The notes below the pieces were generated by a model. It was not told the DNA's origin and made no database searches. It worked only from the letters and a program-made list of their open reading frames with translations. Source: Frankiales bacterium (GTDB taxonomy: Bacteria > Actinomycetota > Actinomycetes > Mycobacteriales > SCTD01). From it: a stretch of 9,023 bases of DNA. Made by a program: the position numbers and the translations under genes. The stretch covers positions 1-9,023 of the forward strand of contig JAODNQ010000030.1 of NCBI GenBank assembly GCA_025464695.1, written 5' to 3'. This document shows positions 1-5,581 of the stretch, piece by piece (position 1 is the stretch's first letter; the number at the start of each line of letters is the position of its first letter).

Positions 1-1337
1 GCGGGCGCCTCGGCCGGGGCAGCAGGCACCACCGGAGCGGCATGAGCGGCCGGGACCGCGGCGACCACGGGAGCGGCAGCGACAACTGGAGCGGCCGCGA
101 CCACGGGGGCGACGGCGCTGATCGGCGCGGCAGCCGCGGTCGGGGCGACAGCTGCCGGGACGACGTCGCTGGCCGCGGCGGCCCGGAGCGAGGCGGGGCC
201 GTGCAGGACCGCCACGGCGGTGTCCCAGGCCGGCTTCTTCGTCCAGTCGCGACGGACGAGGCCGAAGTTCTGCTCGCGGTCTCCGAGGCTGTCGCCGTTG
301 TCGCGCAGGGAGTAGAGGAACAACGGGCCCGCCCACGACCAGCGGGGCAGCTGCGCGAACGCGCTGCGCAGGGTCTCGCTCTGGACCGCGTCGCTGACGG
401 CGTCGCGGGAGGTGCCGGTCGGCGCGCCGAACTCGGTGAACCAGATCCGCTTGCCGGTGTCGCCGTGCTGGTCCATGAGCTGCTTGAACCGAGGGGCGCG
501 CGAGAACAGGTTCCAGCTCTCCGTCCCGGCCTGCATCGGCAGCGCTGGGAAGCAGTACGGGTGCAGCCCGACCCCGTCGAAGGACGGGCCCGCGCCGGCG
601 GCGTACACGCGCTCCAGGAACGTCAGCGGCGCGATGGAGCTGCCGTCGGCCGCGTCCCCTGCCGGCGACAGGCCCCCGCTGACCACCTGCGCCGACGGGT
701 CCGCGCTCTTGAGCGCGCTCGACGCGGTGCGGAGCAGCGAGGCGTAGGCGGCGGCATCCGGGCGGGGAGCCCACGTGCTGCTGAGGTTCGGCTCGTTCCA
801 GATCTCCCAGGTGTGCACGCCCTGCGGCGCGTACCGGGCGGCTGCGGCGCGGGCCATCGGGCCGATCGCCGTCGGGTCCTTCGGGGCGACCTTGTCGTCG
901 TCGCTGCCCGACGCCCACGGCGGGGTGTAGGTGATGATCGCGAGCACCTCGAGCCCCCGGGCACGGGCCGCGGCGATGACCCGGTCGCTGGCGCGCCAGT
1001 CGTAGGTGCCGCGGGTGTGCTCGACCACCGACCAGACGACGCCGAGGCGGATCCAGCGGGCCCCCGACGCCTTCATGAGGTCCAGGTTGCGGTCGAGGTC
1101 GGCGTCGTCGAGCCAGAGGAACCCGCCGTCGGGCGAGTAGCCGCCGTAGACGTCACCGACGGTGACGGCAGGGGTCGCGTCAGCGGCCCGGGCAGCCACC
1201 GGACGGGCAGCGGCGACGGCGCTCAGGGCCAGGGCCAGGAGCACCACGACAGTGGCGCGGAGCACGTCCCGGGAAGACGCGACGAAGGTGCTCGCGCGGG
1301 CGCCGGGGGCGCTGCACGTGCGGGGGGACGCGGCCAC
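1..1337 (-). CDS. Secreted clan GH-A glycoside hydrolase (PslG/GH39-like), C-terminus cut by window edge
   Basis: The product is probably an exported enzyme that cleaves a polysaccharide, perhaps the one made by the neighbouring glycosyltransferases. Seen over 445 codons: a hydrophobic stretch at residues 29-44 followed by an Ala-rich VAARA-AD cleavage-like site near residue 51, which reads as a Sec signal peptide. A (beta/alpha)8-type catalytic domain follows at about residues 55-380. WEIWNEPNL carries the putative acid/base Glu182, and IWFTEFGAP carries the putative nucleophile Glu302; the spacing of 120 fits clan GH-A. From about residue 384 the protein becomes Ala/Pro/Val-rich with an APVVAA repeat and is still open at the edge, so a further C-terminal domain or anchor may follow. 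The start is GTG at 1337, with GGAGG 5 bases upstream. GTG at 1265 is an alternative that gives a shorter, more typical signal peptide but has a poorer ribosome site. Family assignment is from motif memory; GH5-like is the other option. The substrate is not known. Confidence 0.88.
   Translation of the reverse strand, partial: MAASPRTCSAPGARASTFVASSRDVLRATVVVLLALALSAVAAARPVAARAADATPAVTVGDVYGGYSPDGGFLWLDDADLDRNLDLMKASGARWIRLGVVWSVVEHTRGTYDWRASDRVIAAARARGLEVLAIITYTPPWASGSDDDKVAPKDPTAIGPMARAAAARYAPQGVHTWEIWNEPNLSSTWAPRPDAAAYASLLRTASSALKSADPSAQVVSGGLSPAGDAADGSSIAPLTFLERVYAAGAGPSFDGVGLHPYCFPALPMQAGTESWNLFSRAPRFKQLMDQHGDTGKRIWFTEFGAPTGTSRDAVSDAVQSETLRSAFAQLPRWSWAGPLFLYSLRDNGDSLGDREQNFGLVRRDWTKKPAWDTAVAVLHGPASLRAAAASDVVPAAVAPTAAAAPISAVAPVVAAAPVVAAAPVVAAVPAAHAAPVVPAAPAEAP
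61..114 (-). repeat. Three tandem 18-bp units encoding APVVAA
   Basis: Three consecutive 18-base units (61-78, 79-96, 97-114) differ from each other at a few bases. On the minus strand they encode the hexapeptide APVVAA three times, in the tail of the hydrolase. Degenerate copies (VPAAHA, APVVPA) continue toward the window edge. It reads as an extended, flexible linker or cell-wall-spanning segment. Copy number can vary in repeats of this kind, and the total cannot be counted because the gene leaves the window. Confidence 0.75.
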
Positions 1338-1342
1338 GACTG

Positions 1343-1347
1343 CCTCC
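1343..1347 (-). promoter_or_regulatory. Ribosome binding site that decides the hydrolase start
   Basis: GGAGG on the minus strand ends 5 bases before the GTG at 1337. It is the best ribosome site near any in-frame start of the hydrolase and is the main reason for preferring that start over GTG at 1265. Confidence 0.6.
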
Positions 1348-1380
1348 AGGGCGACGAGCTCACGGGGCCGTCCTGGGCCC

Positions 1381-1413
1381 CTCGAGACCGGACGGCTGTC
1401 GTCCGGACACGAG
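1381..1413 (-). promoter_or_regulatory. Leader hairpin upstream of the hydrolase start
   Basis: CCGGACG (1388-1394) and CGTCCGG (1400-1406) form a perfect 7-bp stem around a 5-base loop. After a symmetric 3x3 internal loop, CTCG (1381-1384) pairs with CGAG (1410-1413). The structure would sit about 44 bases before the hydrolase GTG in the mRNA. It could be a regulatory RNA element, or an operator at DNA level. No known riboswitch consensus is recognised. Confidence 0.45.
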
Positions 1414-1423
1414 AGGTGTCGGA

Positions 1424-1456
1424 CCAGTTCGCCACTCGCTGTAGTCGTCGAACCGG
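1424..1456 (-). promoter_or_regulatory. Second leader stem, CCGGTTCG / CGAACTGG
   Basis: On the minus strand, CCGGTTCG pairs with CGAACTGG across a 17-base loop, with one G-U pair allowed in RNA. The heptamer GTCCGAC occurs directly repeated on both sides of this stem. It lies next to the hairpin at 1381-1413, so the two could be parts of one folded leader. Confidence 0.3.
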
Positions 1457-1558
1457 ACGGGTCGGACTTCTACGCCTGTCGCTCACCTGCCTGGGTGAAA
1501 CCCGCTCACGGAGCGTCGCGGGCTCAAGTCGAGGAGGCCGGACGACCGAGGGGGCGAC

Positions 1559-1574
1559 TGCCCGCCGGCGGGCA
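1559..1574. repeat. Perfect 16-bp palindrome TGCCCGCCGGCGGGCA
   Basis: This is a perfect palindrome with no spacer, in non-coding DNA. With no loop it is more like a protein-binding dyad than an RNA hairpin. Very GC-rich DNA raises the odds of chance palindromes, so binding is speculative. Confidence 0.4.
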
Positions 1575-1629
1575 CCGACACCGGCAGCGGTCCAGGGCGT
1601 CACTCCGGCAGGGCCGGGCAGGCCGTGGG

Positions 1630-1643
1630 GCGCACGCGTGCGC
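1630..1643. repeat. Perfect 14-bp palindrome GCGCACGCGTGCGC
   Basis: A second perfect spacer-free palindrome in the same non-coding region, 56 bases from the first. The two cores differ (ACGCGT against GCCGGC), so they are not copies of one operator. Confidence 0.4.
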
Positions 1644-1706
1644 AACGGCGGGGAGGTCGCGGGGCGGCGTCCCACCTCTCGGCGGGGACGTTCTGCGGCG
1701 TCCGGA

Positions 1707-1733
1707 CTGCTCGTCACGCGCCGTGACGAGCAG
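1707..1733 (-). terminator. Terminator-like hairpin after the glycosyltransferase gene
   Basis: CTGCTCGTCACG (1707-1718) and CGTGACGAGCAG (1722-1733) form a perfect 12-bp stem around a 3-base loop. It begins 5 bases past the stop of the family 4 glycosyltransferase. No T-run follows on either strand, as is common for actinobacterial intrinsic-like terminators. By position it would end transcription of the flippase-glycosyltransferase unit and separate it from the hydrolase. Confidence 0.7.
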
Positions 1734-1738
1734 GGCAC

Positions 1739-2809
1739 TCAGGCCCGGTCGCGTCCCTGGAGCAGCTCGGAGTAGACGGCCTCGTACCCGTCGAGCATGC
1801 GGGCGACCGTGAGCGCCTCCAGCCCGGACGCGGCCCGGCGTGCCGCGGCCGCTCGCTCCGTGGGGTCGCCGAGCAGCCCCCCGAGGGCCCGCGCCAACGC
1901 CCGGCTGTCCTCGGGCGGCACGAGGAGACCCGCCCGACCGCTGTCGAGCGCCTCCGGGATCCCGTCGACGTCCGTCGCGACGACGGCGACCCCCGCCTCG
2001 CGCGCCTCTGACAGGACCAGGCCGAACGGCTCGCGCCGGGAGGCCAGGACGAAGACGTCCGCCTGGTCCAGGTAGGCCCGGGGGTCCGGCGAGAACCCGC
2101 TGAAGTGGACACGGTCGGCGTGCGGCCGGTGGCGGGTCCGCTCCTGCAGCTCGGGCCAGTCGACGTTGCCCACCAGGTACAGGTGCGCCGCCGGGTGCTC
2201 CTCTGCGAGGGACAGGAAGGCGTCGACGAGCAGGTCGCTGCCCTTGCGGGGCGAGACTGCGCCGATCGAGACCACCGCCGGTCGCTGCAGGGCCACCACC
2301 GGCTGGGCCTCCGGCGGCAGCCGCCGCGGCGAGCCGATGGTCCCGTTGCGCACGACCCGGAGTCGTCGTCGCGGCACGTGGCGTGCCGCCATCGCCTCGG
2401 CCACGGCCTCGCTCACGCCGACCACGCGGTCGCCGAGGCCCATGAGCAGCGCGCTGCGCTGGTACTCGTTGTGCACCGTGGTCACCAGCCCGTACCGGAA
2501 GCCGCTGCGAAGGCCCCAGCCCAGCACGGCGCCGGTCATCATGTGCGCGTGCACGACGTCGGGCTGGAACTGCTGGACGAGGCGCCGGAAGGCCAAGGAC
2601 GCCACGGCGAGCTGCGGAGCCGTGCGGCGCTGGTCGAGGTCGAAGTGCTCGACGCCGTGCCGCTGGGCCAGCTCGACGAAGCTCCCGCCGCCCGAGGCGA
2701 CCGCGACGGCGTGGCCGCGGTCGCTCTGACCGCAGGCCAGGTCGAGGGCGACGTTGACGATGCCGTTGCCCAGACGCCCGAACTCGTTCAGGACGTGGAG
2801 GACCTTCAC
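1739..2809 (-). CDS. Family 4 (GT-B) glycosyltransferase
   Basis: A 356-residue retaining glycosyltransferase that would add a sugar from a nucleotide-sugar donor to a growing glycan on the cytoplasmic side of the membrane. Seen: an N-terminal Rossmann domain opening MKVLHVLNEFGRLGNGI, with VVHAH at 85-89, VSEAV at 132-136 and RNGT at 154-157. The C-terminal donor domain starts near residue 178 with GAVSPRKGS (183-191). The family's EX7E motif is present as Glu260 (REPFG) and Glu268, followed by VVATDVDGIPEAL. The length is normal for the family. The start is GTG at 2809, with a GGGGGTGA stretch 7 bases before it. It lies 57 bases after the flippase stop, on the same strand, and is probably co-transcribed. 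Donor and acceptor sugars cannot be read from the sequence. Family confidence is high. Confidence 0.93.
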   Translation of the reverse strand: MKVLHVLNEFGRLGNGIVNVALDLACGQSDRGHAVAVASGGGSFVELAQRHGVEHFDLDQRRTAPQLAVASLAFRRLVQQFQPDVVHAHMMTGAVLGWGLRSGFRYGLVTTVHNEYQRSALLMGLGDRVVGVSEAVAEAMAARHVPRRRLRVVRNGTIGSPRRLPPEAQPVVALQRPAVVSIGAVSPRKGSDLLVDAFLSLAEEHPAAHLYLVGNVDWPELQERTRHRPHADRVHFSGFSPDPRAYLDQADVFVLASRREPFGLVLSEAREAGVAVVATDVDGIPEALDSGRAGLLVPPEDSRALARALGGLLGDPTERAAAARRAASGLEALTVARMLDGYEAVYSELLQGRDRA

Positions 2810-2866
2810 CGCCGTGTCACCCCCGCTCTTCCCGCTCGACGTGGCCCCGGAGCCTACGGCGACCGC

Positions 2867-4363
2867 TCACGCACCCGGCTCGAGGCGGGCGGCCCGCACC
2901 AGGCCCGGCAGCCCACCGGGTCCCTCGACGCGCAGCAGGTGCATGACCAGCGCCGCGACCACCGCGACGACGACCGCGGCCGCCGGCCAGGGGGCTACCG
3001 ACGCCACGCCCAGCCCGGCAGCTCCCGCCACCAGGACGGCGGCGACGACGACGACGCTGCTCCTCACGGGCAGGGGCCGCACGCCCTCGACGCGGGACAC
3101 GAGCGCCAGCAGGGCTGCCGTCACGGCGACCTCGGTCCCCAGCGTCACCACGGCGGCGCCCTGGTAGGAGAAGTGCGGTATCACCACGAGGTTGATGCAG
3201 ACGTTCAGACCGAGGCCGGCGAGGACGACGAAGGGGTAGGCCCGGGTGCGCCGGACCGCGGTCAGGGTGATGAAGCAGAGGACGGTCAGGAAGTGCAGCG
3301 CCTCGCTCCCCACCAGCAGCCGCGCGCTCCCGGCGACGTCGGTGTACCGCGCACCGAAGGTCAGCCGGATGAGTTCGGGCGCGAAGAGCCCGAACTCGAC
3401 AGCGCCCACGGCTGCGAGAGCGAGCGACACGACGAAGGCGTGGCGGAAGGTGCGGTGGAAGTCGGCCAGCCGGTCCGGCCAGGCGCGCACCAGGGGGGCC
3501 AGCACGACGCCGCCGACCGTGACGGCGAGGAAGCCGAGGAGGTCGGCGAACCGGTAGCCGATGCCGTAGCGACCGACGGCCTCGAGGGAGTCCAGCCGGC
3601 CGAGCAGCAGCGAGTCGACGCGGGTGTAGGCGACGGTCAGGGCGCCGCCGATCGACAGCGGCAGGGCCTCGCTCAGCCACGACCGCCAGACAGCCGGCCG
3701 CACGCGCAACCGGAGGGCCACGCGGGCCCGCACCAACCAGAGCAGGAGTACTAGAGTGACCAGGTCCTTCAGGACGGCGGTGGCCGCGAGGGCGACGAGG
3801 GACGGTGCACCGGGCCTCGCGACGACGAGGAGCAGGGCCAGGAAGGCGACGGCTTGACCGAGCACCGCGGCCGTGGCCAGCGCGAAGAACCACCTGTGCA
3901 GGGTGAAGATGCTCCCCACGGCACCGCTCAGGTTGCCGCCGACCAGCGCCAGGCCCCCGACGACGCCTACGGCCAGGACCTGCGAGCGGTCGGGCGAGCC
4001 GAGCAGCAGGGCCAGGGCCACGACGTAGCTGGTCGTGCCGATGGCGCCGCGGAGGAGCAGGTAGCTGCCGGCGACGCTCCCGGCGTCGGCGTCCTCGTCG
4101 AGGGCGCGGTAGACGCTGCGGCTGAGCTGCAGGTCGGCCACCACGCCGACCAGCCCGAGCAGGCTGAAGACGTAGGCGTAGAGGCCCCAGCGACCCTCGC
4201 TGAGCTGCCGGACGACGACGGCGGTACCCACGTAGCCGAGGGCGGCGCCGAGGACGCGGCTCAGGGTCAGCGCCGCGGTGGCTCCCACGAGGGAGCCCTG
4301 GGAGCGGAGCAGCCGCTCGCGCAGGCCTCGGGACGGCCCGACGGGCACGGGCTCGGCGGACAT
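2867..4363 (-). CDS. Wzx-like polysaccharide flippase (MOP superfamily)
   Basis: A 498-residue inner-membrane protein expected to flip undecaprenyl-linked oligosaccharide from the cytoplasmic to the outer face. Seen: roughly 12-14 hydrophobic segments over almost the whole length, starting near residue 27. An internal block AYTRVDSLLLGRLDSLEAVG (245-264) matches the usual charged/polar helix of Wzx proteins. LNVCINLVVIPHF (386-398) followed by QGAAVVTLGTE (401-411) is the other typical MOP signature. The start is ATG at 4363, with GAGGGG 4 bases upstream (4368-4373). The same frame stays open further upstream, but that part lies over the divergent glycosyltransferase and is not used. It is first in the minus-strand unit, ahead of the family 4 transferase. 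MurJ or a teichuronic-acid exporter are related alternatives; the glycosyltransferase context favours Wzx. Confidence 0.92.
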   Translation of the reverse strand: MSAEPVPVGPSRGLRERLLRSQGSLVGATAALTLSRVLGAALGYVGTAVVVRQLSEGRWGLYAYVFSLLGLVGVVADLQLSRSVYRALDEDADAGSVAGSYLLLRGAIGTTSYVVALALLLGSPDRSQVLAVGVVGGLALVGGNLSGAVGSIFTLHRWFFALATAAVLGQAVAFLALLLVVARPGAPSLVALAATAVLKDLVTLVLLLWLVRARVALRLRVRPAVWRSWLSEALPLSIGGALTVAYTRVDSLLLGRLDSLEAVGRYGIGYRFADLLGFLAVTVGGVVLAPLVRAWPDRLADFHRTFRHAFVVSLALAAVGAVEFGLFAPELIRLTFGARYTDVAGSARLLVGSEALHFLTVLCFITLTAVRRTRAYPFVVLAGLGLNVCINLVVIPHFSYQGAAVVTLGTEVAVTAALLALVSRVEGVRPLPVRSSVVVVAAVLVAGAAGLGVASVAPWPAAAVVVAVVAALVMHLLRVEGPGGLPGLVRAARLEPGA

Positions 4364-4367
4364 GACG

Positions 4368-4373
4368 CCCCTC
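4368..4373 (-). promoter_or_regulatory. Ribosome binding site of the flippase
   Basis: GAGGGG on the minus strand, 4 bases before the ATG at 4363. It fixes the start against longer in-frame candidates upstream. Confidence 0.6.
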
Positions 4374-4384
4374 GGATCGACGAC

Positions 4385-4421
4385 CCCCGCGCCGGGGCGG
4401 GCCGCGCCCGGACGGGCGCGG
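4385..4421. promoter_or_regulatory. Divergent intergenic spacer with two GC-rich inverted repeats
   Basis: The flippase and the plus-strand glycosyltransferase start 69 bases apart, facing away from each other. Within this spacer CCCCG/CGGGG (4385-4389 and 4393-4397, loop of 3) and CCGCGCCC/GGGCGCGG (4402-4409 and 4414-4421, loop of 4) are perfect inverted repeats. The second takes in the first two bases of the ribosome site of the plus-strand gene. They could be operators shared by both units or an RNA hairpin limiting translation. No clear promoter hexamers are visible in the spacer. Confidence 0.5.
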
Positions 4422-4432
4422 AGAGCGCCAGG

Positions 4433-5581
4433 GTGCCAGACGCGGTCCGCACGCAGTTGCGGGTCGTGGCCGTGACGCCGGTCTCTAGCATGGGCGGCGC
4501 CGAGGCGATGCTCCTGCGCGTGCTCGAGGCGGGCGTGCGGTCGGGGTGGCACGTCACCTGCGTCGTCCCCGAGGGCGAGCTCGCGCAGCGGCTGGCCGCC
4601 TGCGGCGTCACGGTCGTGGCCGGGCCGGGCACCAGCACCAGCCGGGGGCCCCGCCCGGTGGCCCTGGCGGGCCTGGCCCTGCGCGTCGCGCGCACCGCCG
4701 CCCTGCTCGCCCGCCTCGGCGAGGCGGACGCGCTGGTCGTGAACGGCAACAAGCCGCTGCTCCCGCTGCCGCTGCTCCGCCCCGGGTGCGCCGTCGTCTA
4801 CTACGCCCACGACGTCCCCACCGACGGCTCGGCCGGCGGCAAGGCGTGGTCCCTCGGCAGCGGTTCCGTCGACCTGGCCGTCGCCGTCTCCGAGGCGGTC
4901 GCTGCGCCGCTCTCACGCGCGGGCCTGCCGACGATCGTGGTCCGGAACGGGACGCCGGCCCAGGACGAGCCCTCCCGCGATGACCCGGAGCCGCCGTTCC
5001 TCGTCGGCTGCAACGCCGCGCTGACGCCGTGGAAGGGGCAGGACGTCCTGCTCGAGGCGGTCGCGCAGCTGCCGCACCACGTCGTCGTCGAGCTGCTGGG
5101 CCGGACCTTCCCGGGGCGCGGTGACCAGCGGTACGCGGCAGCGCTGCGGGCCCGGTCGGACCGTCCGGACCTGCGTGGCAGGGTCCGGTTCCTCGGCCAC
5201 GCGGCGGACCCGCTCGCAGTGATGCGGCGATGGCGGGTCGCGGTCTCGGCCAGCGTGCAGCCGGAGGCCAGCGGGCTGGCGGTGCTGGAGGCGATGTCGC
5301 TCGGCCTGCCGCAGGTCTGCACCGACCACGGCGGCCCGCCGGAGGTGCTGGGGGCGGCAGGCCTGCTCGTGCCACCCGGCGACGTCGGCGCGCTGGTACG
5401 AGCACTGACCAGGCTGCTCGAGGACCAGGACGCGTGGCGGGCAGCGCAGGAGGAGGGTCCCCGGGCCGTCCAGGACTGGACGGTCGAGCGGCAGTGCGCG
5501 CAGTTCGTCGCCGCCGTCGAGGGTGCCGCCCACCGCGGCAGGCTGTCCGGCCGGTCCTGGCGCGGCACGGAGCCGGCGTGA
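4433..5581 (+). CDS. Family 4 (GT-B) glycosyltransferase, second copy
   Basis: A 382-residue retaining glycosyltransferase of the same superfamily as the one at 1739-2809, but quite different in sequence, so not a recent duplicate. Seen: VVAVTPVSSMGGAE near the N-terminus (11-24), YYAHD at 123-127, VSEAV at 152-156, RNGT at 171-174, then the donor domain with NAALTPWKGQD (194-204). The EX7E motif is Glu278 (QPEASG) and Glu286, followed by LPQVCTDHGGPPEVL. Start chosen: GTG at 4433, with GGAGAG (4420-4425) 7 bases upstream. TTG at 4457 and a later GTG are less likely. The open frame continues upstream over the flippase, but those codons have no glycosyltransferase signature. It overlaps the next gene by 4 bases (GTGA), so the pair is probably translationally coupled. 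Donor and acceptor are unknown. Confidence 0.93.
   Translation: MPDAVRTQLRVVAVTPVSSMGGAEAMLLRVLEAGVRSGWHVTCVVPEGELAQRLAACGVTVVAGPGTSTSRGPRPVALAGLALRVARTAALLARLGEADALVVNGNKPLLPLPLLRPGCAVVYYAHDVPTDGSAGGKAWSLGSGSVDLAVAVSEAVAAPLSRAGLPTIVVRNGTPAQDEPSRDDPEPPFLVGCNAALTPWKGQDVLLEAVAQLPHHVVVELLGRTFPGRGDQRYAAALRARSDRPDLRGRVRFLGHAADPLAVMRRWRVAVSASVQPEASGLAVLEAMSLGLPQVCTDHGGPPEVLGAAGLLVPPGDVGALVRALTRLLEDQDAWRAAQEEGPRAVQDWTVERQCAQFVAAVEGAAHRGRLSGRSWRGTEPA

Larger units (their letters stand above)
1338..1738 (-). promoter_or_regulatory. 401-base non-coding region: leader/promoter region of the hydrolase gene
   Basis: No convincing gene lies here. The open frames that cross it are Arg/Pro/Ser-rich with no recognisable motif, as is usual for chance frames in GC-rich DNA. 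It runs from the stop of the upstream glycosyltransferase to the GTG of the hydrolase. It holds a terminator-like hairpin (1707-1733), two perfect palindromes (1630-1643 and 1559-1574) and, nearer the hydrolase, several possible RNA hairpins (1503-1515, 1424-1456, 1381-1413). The part at about 1420-1505 looks less GC-rich than its surroundings. I saw no clear -35/-10 pair. GTAGAAGT on the minus strand near 1463-1470 is the nearest to a -10 but has no matching -35. The hydrolase probably has its own promoter here because of the hairpin and the distance, but that is inference. Confidence 0.55.

Noticed and set aside
43..114. Short tandem repeats as a possible CRISPR or integration-site array
   Set aside because: The 18-bp units are contiguous, without spacers, and in frame with an Ala-Pro-Val protein tail, so they are a coding repeat.
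1420..1520. Possible c-di-GMP (GEMM) or c-di-AMP (ydaO) riboswitch before the hydrolase
   Set aside because: The conserved cores of these classes, as I remember them, are absent on either strand. Only generic hairpins can be claimed.
1223..1738. A 171-codon minus-strand frame filling the non-coding leader
   Set aside because: The product is Arg/Pro/Ser-rich without domain signature, overlaps the signal-peptide region of the hydrolase in another frame, and contains the terminator-like hairpin at its beginning.
42..1775. Long open frame on the plus strand over the hydrolase and leader
   Set aside because: The product is Arg/Gly/Ala-rich with no motif and lies antisense to a gene with clear catalytic motifs. 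Chance open frames are common in such GC-rich DNA.
2105..3754. A 549-codon plus-strand frame antisense to the flippase and glycosyltransferase
   Set aside because: The composition (Gln/His/Asp/Arg-rich, low hydrophobicity) is that of a shadow frame. The opposite strand holds the convincing proteins.
2817..3893. A 358-codon minus-strand frame inside the flippase
   Set aside because: Arg-rich shadow in a different frame of the same strand, with no motifs.
3854..4432. Plus-strand glycosyltransferase extended upstream to 3854
   Set aside because: The extension is antisense to the flippase N-terminal region, is Gly/Ala/Gln-rich without motif, and a good ribosome site stands before GTG 4433.
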